Of a stretch of DNA of 16,890 nt, positions 1 through 6,726 are shown piece by piece. The position numbers and the translations under genes were made by a program. The notes beneath the pieces are model-generated. The model saw only the letters and a program-made list of their open reading frames with translations, was not told the origin of the DNA and did no database searches. The stretch spans positions 1 to 16,890 of the forward strand of contig CAYQMF010000135.1 in the NCBI GenBank assembly GCA_964418595.1. The letters are read 5' to 3'. Source of the stretch: CAYQMF01 sp964418595 (GTDB taxonomy: Bacteria; Planctomycetota; UBA1135; UBA2386). How positions within the stretch are numbered: position 1 is the stretch's first letter; each line of letters begins with the position of its first letter.

Positions 1-59
1 GATAGAGCACCAGACTTCGGATCTGGGGGTTTGAGGTTCAAGTCCTCACGGGCGTGCCA
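1..59 (+). tRNA. tRNA-Arg (anticodon UCG), 3' part
   Basis: The window opens inside the D-arm of a tRNA. The anticodon stem pairs 10-14 with 22-26 and encloses a 7-nt loop whose anticodon is TCG at 17-19, which reads CGA (Arg). The variable loop is 27-31. The T stem pairs 32-36 with 44-48 around the TTCAAGT loop at 37-43. The 3' acceptor strand is 49-55, the discriminator base is G56, and CCA is encoded at 57-59. The 5' acceptor strand lies before the window. Amino-acid identity rests on the anticodon only. Confidence 0.93.
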
Positions 60-103
60 GTTCGCGCGCGTAGCGCGTCGAACGGCAAACCCGTGAGGAC
101 TTG
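39..103. repeat. long imperfect palindrome sharing its left arm with the tRNA 3' end
   Basis: Bases 39-52 (T loop, T stem and acceptor strand of the tRNA) are perfectly complementary to 90-103 (14 bp). Inside, after a 3/3 internal loop, pairing continues as 56-58 with 84-86, 60-64 with 79-83 and 65-69 with 73-77 around the triloop GTA at 70-72. In total 27 bp are paired, with two single-base bulges (A59, T78). It could act as a transcription terminator without a U-tract, a processing signal, or a relic of recombination at the tRNA. No integrase gene is visible in the window. Confidence 0.75.
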
Positions 104-451
104 GTTGGACGCGGCCGCGTACCGCGGCAAGTCCGGAGGCGATGCGGCGAAGTGAGCGGAGCGCAGCGCGCCGGGGAGTGCCAACGCGCGCTGGCCCGAA
201 GCGCGCGCGCGTGGTAGGGTGGGGCCTCGTCCGAACGGGGCGCGAGGCTTGTGGCGCGTGCGCGGCCTGCGTGTCCTGGCGAGAGGGTCCGCGGCTCCGC
301 GTCGCGATTCCGGTCCTCCGCCGCCGGGCGATGGGCTTCGGCGCATCTTTCCGAGAGGGGCGCCCGACGTCCGGGCGTGCGCCGGCGGCGCGCCGTGCTT
401 CCATCTCGTCCAGGAGTCCGCGCGCCTGGATTCACCATCACCCTTTCCAGC
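104..451. other. gene-free GC-rich stretch with hairpins
   Basis: No reading frame here has a believable protein composition; the open frames are Arg/Ala/Gly-rich strings typical of non-coding high-GC DNA. A perfect 6-bp hairpin with a TAC loop lies at 114-128, and the following 100 bases are rich in alternating GCGC tracts. I see no convincing promoter for the small gene at 452, which probably starts its transcript in this stretch. Confidence 0.55.
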
Positions 452-676
452 ATGGCCAAGAACAAGAGTGTCGAGACGTTCGAGAAGCGGCGCCGCGAGC
501 GCGCCAAGCAGATGAAGCAGCAGGCCAAGGTGGCCGAGCGTCAGGCCCGCAAGGCCGAGAAGCGTGCCGAGAAGGCGCGCCTCGAGCGGCTCGGCCCCGA
601 CGCCGTGGCCCGCGCCGCGGAGCTCGCACACCAAGCGGCGACGGAAGCGTCGCTGGCGGGCATTCCCCCGGTGTAG
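452..676 (+). CDS. small highly charged basic protein, 74 aa
   Basis: The protein starts MAKNKSVETFEKRRRERAK and is almost entirely Lys/Arg/Glu/Gln/Ala for its first 48 residues, which predicts one long positively charged helix or coiled coil. The C-terminal 25 residues are Ala-rich and end in GIPPV. It resembles, in style and N-terminal wording, the short 'MAK-x-ETF-x-KR' basic proteins found in several phyla, whose function is not established; nucleic-acid or ribosome binding is a reasonable guess from charge only. The ATG at 452 was chosen because upstream in-frame sequence has no protein character. No clear Shine-Dalgarno sequence precedes it. It stands alone, 91 bases before the sialidase-like gene. 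Confidence 0.7.
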   Translation: MAKNKSVETFEKRRRERAKQMKQQAKVAERQARKAEKRAEKARLERLGPDAVARAAELAHQAATEASLAGIPPV

Positions 677-767
677 CTCACGAGGGTTCCCACTCGCGAG
701 GCCTCCGGCACGGCGCCGCTCGCGTCGCCAACTCGATTCCTCGCGCCGCGTCAGCCGGGCAGCGGGC

Positions 768-2042
768 ATGATCCGCGCCATGCAACGGACGCCCTTGGGT
801 CACTGCGCCTTGGGTCAGGCTCCACGGCGGCGTTTCGTGCGCGCGGCGCCCGCGCTCGCCTCCCTCGCCGCCGTCTCCGGTGCGATGGCGCAAGACCTGC
901 CAGCGCCGTGGCGCAGCGTCCAAGTCCCGTCCGGGACGCGGCCGATCGGGCCGGCGGTGTGCGCGACCGCCGACGGTGCCTACGTCACCTGGCTCGAGCG
1001 TGGGCCGGAGATGGCGCGGGACGCAACGCCCTCGCCCGCCGCGTTGCGGCTCGCACGCTTCGCCAAGGGCACCATCGACGCACCGGAGCGCGTGCGCGCC
1101 GGCGACGACTTCTTCGCCAACTGGGCCGACTTCGCCGCGGCCTGCGTCGCGCCCAACGGCGACCTCCTCGTCGCGTGCCTCGTGCGCGGGGGTGCGGGCT
1201 ACGACTACGACATCCGGCTCTTCCGTCGCGACGCGGAGCGCGGCTTCGTCGACATCGGCACGCCGTACGGCGACGACGGTCGCGGCGGCCAGCACGGCTT
1301 CGTGTCGATGCTGCCCGAGGGCGACGACGGCGTCCGCCTGTTCTGGCTCGACGGGCGCGCCTACGAGAACGACAAGCGCATGCAACTGCGCAGCGCGCTC
1401 GTGCGCGGCGGCGCGGTGGCGGACGAGCGCGTGCTCGATCCCGACGTGTGTTCGTGCTGCCAGACCGGCGCGAGCCTCGTCGATGGCGAGCCGATGTTGG
1501 TGTATCGCGGCCACGACGCCGGCGAGATCCGCGACATCCGCTGGGTGCGGCGCACGCGCGACGGCTGGACCGCGCCGCGCAACGTGGCGACCGACGGCTG
1601 GGAGATGCCCGGTTGCCCGGTGAACGGACCTGCCATCGCCGCGGTGGGCGCGCGGGCCGCGGTGGCGTGGTACACCGCGGCCGACGGCGAAGCCCGCGTG
1701 CGCCTCGCGTTCACGAGCGGCGAAGGGGCCTTCGCGGCCCCCTTCGAGGTCGACAAGGCGTCGCCCGTCGGTCGCGTCGACGTGGTGGCCGGCGACGACG
1801 GCGCGCTCGTGAGCTGGCTCGCGAGCGATGGCGCGGACGCGCTCCTCTGCGCGCAGGCGTGGACGCCCGCCGGCAAGGCTGGTCCGCGCCAGCAACTTGC
1901 CCGCGTGGCGATGGGGCGCAGCAGCGGCTTCCCGCGGCTTCGCCGCGTCGGCGACGCGCTCCTGCTCGTGTGGCTCGACGTCGAGGCCGGTTGCCTGCGC
2001 GCGGCCACGGCCGGCGTGGCTGGGGTTCTTGCCGTGAAGTGA
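768..2042 (+). CDS. secreted sialidase-like (beta-propeller) family protein, 424 aa
   Basis: The N-terminus is a signal peptide: Arg-rich n-region, hydrophobic Ala/Leu stretch at about 24-39, and a cleavage site near AMAQ (residue 42). The mature part alternates short beta-rich segments with Trp/Asp/Gly turns, as in a six-bladed propeller. It carries two conserved-looking signatures: a CSCCQT cysteine cluster at residues 228-233 and PGCPVNGPA at about 281-289. These match bacterial proteins often labelled 'exo-alpha-sialidase/sialidase family' that lack proven enzymatic activity. I see no clear Asp-box series or the catalytic Arg triad of real sialidases, so a binding or redox role of the Cys cluster is equally possible. 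The start could instead be ATG 780 (four residues shorter). No partner gene is adjacent in the same transcript. Confidence 0.75.
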   Translation: MIRAMQRTPLGHCALGQAPRRRFVRAAPALASLAAVSGAMAQDLPAPWRSVQVPSGTRPIGPAVCATADGAYVTWLERGPEMARDATPSPAALRLARFAKGTIDAPERVRAGDDFFANWADFAAACVAPNGDLLVACLVRGGAGYDYDIRLFRRDAERGFVDIGTPYGDDGRGGQHGFVSMLPEGDDGVRLFWLDGRAYENDKRMQLRSALVRGGAVADERVLDPDVCSCCQTGASLVDGEPMLVYRGHDAGEIRDIRWVRRTRDGWTAPRNVATDGWEMPGCPVNGPAIAAVGARAAVAWYTAADGEARVRLAFTSGEGAFAAPFEVDKASPVGRVDVVAGDDGALVSWLASDGADALLCAQAWTPAGKAGPRQQLARVAMGRSSGFPRLRRVGDALLLVWLDVEAGCLRAATAGVAGVLAVK

Positions 2043-2172
2043 ACGGTAGTCGCGTCTGACGGGCGAGCCGGCGGCCTGAAGACCCATGGCAGCCACTTCG
2101 TCTCTGACGCTACGCGGGATCCGCACCGCGAACGTCTCCGCCAATCCAGCAGGCAGATTGTTCGGGCGAGCC

Positions 2173-2202
2173 TTGACAAGTCCCCTCGGGGGGGGGTACT
2201 CC
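2173..2202 (+). promoter_or_regulatory. candidate promoter with a nine-G tract in its spacer
   Basis: A perfect TTGACA -35 box at 2173-2178 is followed after 18 bases by TACTCC at 2197-2202, a weak -10 match. The spacer contains nine consecutive G residues (2188-2196). The small secreted gene starts 10 bases after the proposed -10, which would leave a very short leader, so the -10 assignment is uncertain. Confidence 0.3.
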
Positions 2203-2211
2203 GTTCCATCC

Positions 2212-2574
2212 ATGCCAGACATCCTGAGATTGGTATGGGCGATCTGTTTTCTGTCCGTCGCCGCACTCGCGCAACCTTGTGGAACGTGCACGACCAACGG
2301 GCCTTACACCTCGCAGCACGCGGCAACCGTGTGGCTGTTCACCCCTGAATTGCCAGTGCCAGGTGAGTGCGAAATGGATGGCTTCGTCTGTCTGCCTGCC
2401 GAGCTGTGTCGGTTCAGCTGGACCCTGTATGCATCGTCGGGCTGGTCGGTCGTGCACCTCTGCAAAGACGCCTGGGGTAACGTCTGCGTGGGTGGAATCG
2501 GCACGGCGCCGCACCCTACGATTCCCGGCCAGAACGTGTTTTCGTGGGGTGCGGATGACTCTCCTCTGATGTGA
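2212..2574 (+). CDS. small secreted Cys-containing protein, 120 aa before an in-frame TGA
   Basis: ATG 2212 begins a clear signal peptide (MPDILRLVWAICFLSVAALA, then QPCGTC) with a hydrophobic core at about residues 5-18. The mature part is Cys- and Trp-rich, with several Cys in the mature portion, including CGTC near the start; this suggests disulfide bonding outside the cytoplasm. I do not recognise a family. TGA stops the frame at 2572-2574, yet the same frame continues with normal protein composition to another TGA at 2668-2670, just inside the next gene. The region has visibly lower G+C than its flanks. The gene may therefore be a nonsense-interrupted 152-codon gene or, less likely, use TGA as a sense codon. 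Confidence 0.6.
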   Translation: MPDILRLVWAICFLSVAALAQPCGTCTTNGPYTSQHAATVWLFTPELPVPGECEMDGFVCLPAELCRFSWTLYASSGWSVVHLCKDAWGNVCVGGIGTAPHPTIPGQNVFSWGADDSPLM

Positions 2575-2670
2575 GGTGAGTCTTTCGATGCCTACCTCAT
2601 GGGCGACACGAACGGTGTGAAGACCGTACTGGGTCGAGTCTGGGGGGACTGCGCCGCTTGCCCGATCTGA
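2575..2670 (+). pseudogene. in-frame continuation of the 2212 gene past its TGA
   Basis: Reading on from the stop gives 31 further codons that read GESFDAYLMGDTNG... and end DCAACPI, then TGA at 2668-2670. Composition is normal for an exported Cys-containing protein. Its end overlaps the TTG start of the next gene (2658) by 13 bases, an arrangement typical of translationally coupled genes, which argues this segment was, or is, part of the upstream gene. Confidence 0.45.
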
Positions 2671-3590
2671 GTCGGGATGGTCTGCGTCTGCGGTCAGCCG
2701 CCGCACTCGTGGTCGCTGGACTGGCCGTGGTGGGGATCGGCTGGTTGTTGGGCAGCTCTCCAGCGCCCGCGGTGACGGACCTATCCGTTCGGGCTGAGCC
2801 GTCGACACCGCGGGATCGGGAGGCGACGCACGAAGTGCGACAGCCACCCTACGGCAACGAGGCGTCCGAGCCTCGAATCATGGTTCCGGCGCCGCCCGAC
2901 GCTGTGGCCCCTGCGCATCAGGATGAAGGAATCACCGTGTACGATGAGCGCGCTTCCAAGCTTCCGGCAGAGGCTCTGGTGACGTTGATCTTGCGCGAGG
3001 GGAAGGTGATTCGGGATGCACAGCGGGGCAGGACGGCGCCCATGAGCCGCGAAGGCGCGGTGGTATCCGCCCGGTTCGAGTTGCAGCAGTTGATGGGGGA
3101 TCGGAAGTGGAACCCGTCGGCCCGACCCCTCTCAGAGGAGGAGTTGGAGTTCGCATCGTCGATTCTGGCCGATCATGCCGAGTTCGCGACGGCCCTGAAG
3201 GCGCAGCTTGAGGCACATCGCGACCGTGCCTGGGACTCGTCGGTGTCCCTTGGGCTCTACGTGGAGAGAGAAAAGCCGCTGACGCTCCGCGAGTCCGCTG
3301 CCATGTCGAAGGCGGAACTGGCTGCGCATCATGAGCGAAGCGAAGTTCGGACCATCGCGCAGCACCGCGAGATGACATCGCAGTTGGGAGAACTCTGGAA
3401 GGACTGGACCTATGTGAGCCTTGGCGGCGCGGGGCGTACCTTCGATGTGTACTGCACGCGTGCCACCGCGCCGGAAGTGTTCGCGATCTCCACTCGCATC
3501 GGGGCCCTGCGCGGGCAGCGAGCTCAGTGGCTGCGTGGGTACTTCGTCGAGCGCCGCCCCCACCGTCCAGACTACCTCCCGACCAAGTAG
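2658..3590 (+). CDS. membrane-anchored protein of unknown function, 310 aa
   Basis: The protein starts at TTG 2658, preceded by a G-rich TGGGGGG stretch about 10 bases upstream that can serve as a ribosome binding site; no ATG is available in this frame before the hydrophobic segment. Residues about 14-34 form a single transmembrane anchor (SAAALVVAGLAVVGIGWLLG), so the rest probably lies outside the cytoplasm. A Pro-rich linker (about 35-90) leads to a mostly helical, charged region (about 130-240), and the C-terminus is basic (ERRPHRPDYLPTK). I recognise no domain. It overlaps the read-through end of the preceding small secreted gene and ends 15 bases from the convergent oxidoreductase gene. 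Its lower G+C suggests it came with its upstream neighbour. Confidence 0.72.
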   Translation: MPDLSRDGLRLRSAAALVVAGLAVVGIGWLLGSSPAPAVTDLSVRAEPSTPRDREATHEVRQPPYGNEASEPRIMVPAPPDAVAPAHQDEGITVYDERASKLPAEALVTLILREGKVIRDAQRGRTAPMSREGAVVSARFELQQLMGDRKWNPSARPLSEEELEFASSILADHAEFATALKAQLEAHRDRAWDSSVSLGLYVEREKPLTLRESAAMSKAELAAHHERSEVRTIAQHREMTSQLGELWKDWTYVSLGGAGRTFDVYCTRATAPEVFAISTRIGALRGQRAQWLRGYFVERRPHRPDYLPTK

Positions 3591-3605
3591 GGTCCTCGCC
3601 CGAAC

Positions 3606-4961
3606 TCAGCGTTGCCCGCGTTTCGGCGTGCTGGCCGTTTCGGGGGTGTCGCCCCTCGGAAACTCCAGCCACTTCGTCTCCCACCCCGCCCGGTACTCGC
3701 GCCGCACGAACGCCCCCGCCTCCGGCACGCCGCGCGCTTCCAGCTTGTCGGCGTCCCACTCGAGGCGCTTGCCGGTGCGGTAGGCGACGTTGCCGAGCAG
3801 CACGGTCTCCGTGACGTGCGCGGCCGACTGGAAGTCGGACACGCACTTGGCCTCGCCCTTGCACGCGGCGACGAACTGCTGGTAGTGGTCGTCGGCGGTG
3901 ACCTCGGGGAGCGCGTGGCCGGCGAAGGTCTCCGTCGGGTGCAGCCACGGGCCGGCGCTGTCGCTGCAGAAGAGCGTGCCCTTCTCGCCCACGAACAGCG
4001 CGCCGTTGGGCGGGACCTTCTTGTCGGCGGGGAACCGGGTCACCGCGTGCGGCGGCAGCTTCTTGCCGTCGTACCACGTCAGCTCGAAGGTCTCGCCGCC
4101 CGGCAGCGCGAACTCGTAGTGCACGATCATCCAGGTCGGCGCGGTGTCGCCGTGCACGGGTGGGCCCTCGGCCCACACGCTCTTCGGCGCGGGCAGGTCG
4201 AGCATCCACAGCACCGGGTCCATGAGGTGGCAGCCCATGTCGCCGAGCGCGCCGGTGCCGAAGTCCCAGAAGCCGCGCCACTTGAACCCGTGGTAGGTGT
4301 CGTTCTTGAACGGGCGCGCGGGCGCCGGCCCGAGCCACAGATCCCACGCGAGCGTCGGCGGCACGGGGTCCTCGCCGGCGGGACGATCCATGCCCTGCGG
4401 CCAGATCGGGCGGTCGGTCCAGCAATGCGCCGTGCGCACCTTGCCGATCGCGCCCTGTTGCAGGAGCGCGCGCGTGCCCTTGAGGTGCACGCCGGAGCGG
4501 TGCTGGTTGCCCATCTGGGTCACGACGCCGCTCTGCTTCGCCATGAGGCGGAGCTGGCGCGCCTCGAACACCGAGTGCGTGAGCGGCTTCTGCACGTAGC
4601 AGTGCAGCCCGCGCTGCATCGCGGCCATCGCCGCGGGCGCGTGGATGTGGTCGGGCGCGGAGACCACGATCGCGTCGAGGTTCTTCTGGTCGAGCAGCTC
4701 GCGCCAGTCGCGGTAGGTCTGTGCGCCGTACTTCGCGCGCGCCCGCGCCAGCGTGTTGGCGTCGACGTCGCACAGCGCGACCACGTCCTGGTCGCGGCCG
4801 ATCCACGCGAGGTCCGACTCGCCCTTGCCGCCGACGCCGATGAAGCCGAGCGCGAGGCGGCCGTTGGCGCCGAACGGGCGCAGGATGCGGGAAGGCAGCG
4901 CGCCCACCGCGGCGGCGGCGAGCGACGACTGCAGGAAGCGACGGCGGGTGGGGTGGGTCAT
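3606..4961 (-). CDS. Gfo/Idh/MocA-family oxidoreductase with twin-arginine signal, 451 aa
   Basis: The N-terminus carries a Tat-type signal (RRRFLQ at residues 6-11, then an Ala-rich core), so the folded, cofactor-loaded enzyme is likely exported. A Rossmann fold follows: GFIGVGGKG at 39-47 binds NAD(P), and the family's KP motif appears as VQKPLTH at about 123-129, with Lys125 the expected catalytic Lys. The C-terminal half has the WDFGTGALGDMGCH segment typical of the family's substrate domain. Such proteins oxidise or epimerise sugars, inositols or related polyols with NAD(P); the substrate cannot be read here. ATG 4961 is preferred to TTG 4970 (three residues longer). It is the last gene of a minus-strand operon, 19 bases after the TraB-like gene. 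Confidence 0.92.
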   Translation of the reverse strand: MTHPTRRRFLQSSLAAAAVGALPSRILRPFGANGRLALGFIGVGGKGESDLAWIGRDQDVVALCDVDANTLARARAKYGAQTYRDWRELLDQKNLDAIVVSAPDHIHAPAAMAAMQRGLHCYVQKPLTHSVFEARQLRLMAKQSGVVTQMGNQHRSGVHLKGTRALLQQGAIGKVRTAHCWTDRPIWPQGMDRPAGEDPVPPTLAWDLWLGPAPARPFKNDTYHGFKWRGFWDFGTGALGDMGCHLMDPVLWMLDLPAPKSVWAEGPPVHGDTAPTWMIVHYEFALPGGETFELTWYDGKKLPPHAVTRFPADKKVPPNGALFVGEKGTLFCSDSAGPWLHPTETFAGHALPEVTADDHYQQFVAACKGEAKCVSDFQSAAHVTETVLLGNVAYRTGKRLEWDADKLEARGVPEAGAFVRREYRAGWETKWLEFPRGDTPETASTPKRGQR

Positions 4962-4980
4962 GGGCTGCAAGGAAGGCGCG

Positions 4981-5871
4981 TCACTGGATCGTCCACGCCG
5001 GGATCCATTCGTGGCGCTCGAAGCGGAAGCCGTGCTCCCGCTGCAGGCGCTGCTCGATGTCGGGCATGTGCGCGGCGCCGTAGAAGATCGCGAGCCGCGT
5101 CCGGCCGCGCGCGATCTCCTGGTCCATCACCGCGAGTGCCTTCTGGTTGCGGGCGCCGACCAGCACCGAGTCGCTGGCGTTCTCGCCGTCGCCGAACACG
5201 GCGAGGGTCTGCTCGATGCGCTCGAGTTGCTGGGCCAGCAGGTGCTTGAGGTGGCGCGCGCGGTCCTTCGCGAACAGGGCCGCGACGAGGTCGTGCGCCG
5301 ACATGGTCGCGCCTTCCTGCTGGATCTGCCCCGACATGAGGAGCACGCGCAGGAGCAGCGTCCAGATGCTCTCGCCGCGCTCCGCCCACAGGCGCTGCAT
5401 GTCGGCGGGCGAGAGGTCGGCGTGGACGAAGTTGGGCTTGCCGTAGTCGATCGCCTCGAGCTGGAACTGCAGCTCGAGCGTGTTCTTCATCCAACCCTGC
5501 AGGATCGACACGAAGCTGCCGCCGCCTTCGCCGGGCTTGGGCCGCGTGCCCTCCGGCGCGACCAGCTCGTACAGCATCGCGTCGTAGGTCGCAAAGCGCG
5601 TGGCGAGCGCGTCGTAGTAGCTCTGGTCGCCGACGTGTACCGCCGACACGAGGTCGACGGTGACGTCGCGCACGGCGTGCCGGTAGCGCACGATCGCCAC
5701 CTCGAAGCTGCCGCGGTGGTCGCCGGCATCGACGAAGCGCGCGAAGTCGGAGACGGTGGGGGTCGCGGGCGGCGCGACCGGCGGCAGCGTGCGGTCGTCG
5801 CAGGCGCTGGGCAGGAGGAGCGGCAGCGCGACGAGAAGGAGCCTGGCGGTGCGACGCGCGGGCGCGGGCAT
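4981..5871 (-). CDS. TraB/GumN-like lipoprotein, 296 aa
   Basis: A basic start (MPAPARRTAR), a Leu-rich core and LLLPSAC-DD at about residues 18-26 suggest a lipoprotein signal with Cys24 lipidated; Asp after the Cys would favour inner-membrane retention by E. coli rules, which may not apply here. The mature part has the TraB-type features: an early VSAVHVGDQSYYDAL segment, YELVAPEG, and a late IFYGAAHMPDIEQRL segment carrying the conserved Gly-His motif. Members of this fold are thought to be metal-dependent proteases or related hydrolases (Tiki/TraB/GumN group); activity here is inferred. It starts two bases after the stop of the upstream outer-membrane-like gene, so the two are co-transcribed and probably act in the same compartment. 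Confidence 0.8.
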   Translation of the reverse strand: MPAPARRTARLLLVALPLLLPSACDDRTLPPVAPPATPTVSDFARFVDAGDHRGSFEVAIVRYRHAVRDVTVDLVSAVHVGDQSYYDALATRFATYDAMLYELVAPEGTRPKPGEGGGSFVSILQGWMKNTLELQFQLEAIDYGKPNFVHADLSPADMQRLWAERGESIWTLLLRVLLMSGQIQQEGATMSAHDLVAALFAKDRARHLKHLLAQQLERIEQTLAVFGDGENASDSVLVGARNQKALAVMDQEIARGRTRLAIFYGAAHMPDIEQRLQREHGFRFERHEWIPAWTIQ

Positions 5872-5873
5872 GG

Positions 5874-6689
5874 TCAGAACCGCATCTGGGCGCCCACGAA
5901 CAGGCCGTCGAGGACCAGGCTCGCCGCCCAGTCGAGTGGCCCCACGTGGCCGCCGGCCGGGAAGTCGCTGCGTCGCCAGCCGCCGAAGACGGACACGTTC
6001 TGCAGCGGGAACGCGTAGCGCGCGGTCAATTCGACGTCCTGCAGGTCGCCGTCGAAGTCGCCGCCGAAGTCGAGGCCGAAGTTGTGCGCCCAGTCGAGCT
6101 GCAGGCTGGCGGGGCCGTAGGTGGCGCGGGCGCGGCCGGCGAGGTAGGGCACGCCGTCGTCCTTGATCTCGATGATCTGGCCGGTGCCGTCGGCGATCCG
6201 CCTTGCCGCCAGCTTCAGCTCGCGGTGCACGAGCGCGCCGCCGACGCCGAAGGCGAACTCGAGCTTGTTCTTCAGCTTCAGCTCGTACGCCTTGCCCACG
6301 TAGCGCGCGCGGATCTCGTCCATGTCGATCTCCGTCTGGATCTCGTCGCCCGGCGCCAGCGCCCCGAACGGCGTCGTGACGATGGTCGGGTCGACGTGCA
6401 GCATGGTGATCTTCTGGTAGGCGAGGTCGAAGCCGGAGAAGCCATCGCCGACCGAGAGCGTGCCGCCGACGTCGTCGTCGCGCGCGCCGACGCCGAGATC
6501 CTGGATGTCGACGGCGGCGTTGTCCTGCACGCCGCCGCCGTTCGCCACCGACTGCATGCGCGCGCGCCCGCGGAGCTGGTAGAGGGCCAGGTGCGCGGCG
6601 AGGTCGACCTGCGGCCGGTCGAAGCCCGGCAGCGAAGAACATCCGCTGCAGGCCCAGAACGTCGCTGCGAGAAGGATGGTCCGGATCAC
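5874..6689 (-). CDS. outer-membrane-like lipoprotein / beta-barrel protein, 271 aa
   Basis: From GTG 6689 the protein begins with a hydrophobic signal (VIRTILLAATFWACSGC) that ends in a Cys suited to lipidation. The remainder alternates polar and aromatic residues in beta-strand style with many short turns, and the chain ends in ...LFVGAQMRF; a terminal Phe after alternating hydrophobics is the classical signature of outer-membrane barrels. No named family is recognised. The start was chosen because it gives a complete signal; upstream codons run into the divergent gene's start region. It is the first gene of the three-gene operon with the TraB-like protein (2-base gap) and the oxidoreductase, which supports a role in the envelope. 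Confidence 0.7.
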   Translation of the reverse strand: MIRTILLAATFWACSGCSSLPGFDRPQVDLAAHLALYQLRGRARMQSVANGGGVQDNAAVDIQDLGVGARDDDVGGTLSVGDGFSGFDLAYQKITMLHVDPTIVTTPFGALAPGDEIQTEIDMDEIRARYVGKAYELKLKNKLEFAFGVGGALVHRELKLAARRIADGTGQIIEIKDDGVPYLAGRARATYGPASLQLDWAHNFGLDFGGDFDGDLQDVELTARYAFPLQNVSVFGGWRRSDFPAGGHVGPLDWAASLVLDGLFVGAQMRF

Positions 6690-6726
6690 GCGGCGCGATG
6701 ATAGCGTGCGCCGCGCCACGACCACC
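6690..6726. promoter_or_regulatory. short divergent intergenic region
   Basis: Only 37 bases separate the starts of the minus-strand operon and the plus-strand gene pair, so promoters for both directions must overlap each other or the coding regions. No canonical -35/-10 pair is visible in it. The divergent layout raises the possibility of shared control, but nothing in the sequence proves it. Confidence 0.3.

Noticed and set aside
251..451. Longer N-terminus for the small basic protein (start at 251)
   Set aside because: The extension is Arg/Pro/Ser noise; MAKNKSVETF at 452 is a natural protein start.
678..2297. 539-codon minus-strand open frame opposite the sialidase-like gene
   Set aside because: Most of it is Arg/His/Ala/Val noise antisense to conserved sequence; only the 2050-2230 portion looks protein-like and is listed as a finding.
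2572..2600. A definite selenocysteine insertion signal
   Set aside because: The 6-bp stem pairs the TGA itself and its loop lacks a recognisable SelB-binding pattern, so I do not claim it as a SECIS.
3612..5249. 545-codon plus-strand open frame opposite the oxidoreductase
   Set aside because: It is antisense to a textbook Gfo/Idh/MocA protein and shows no fold-like pattern.
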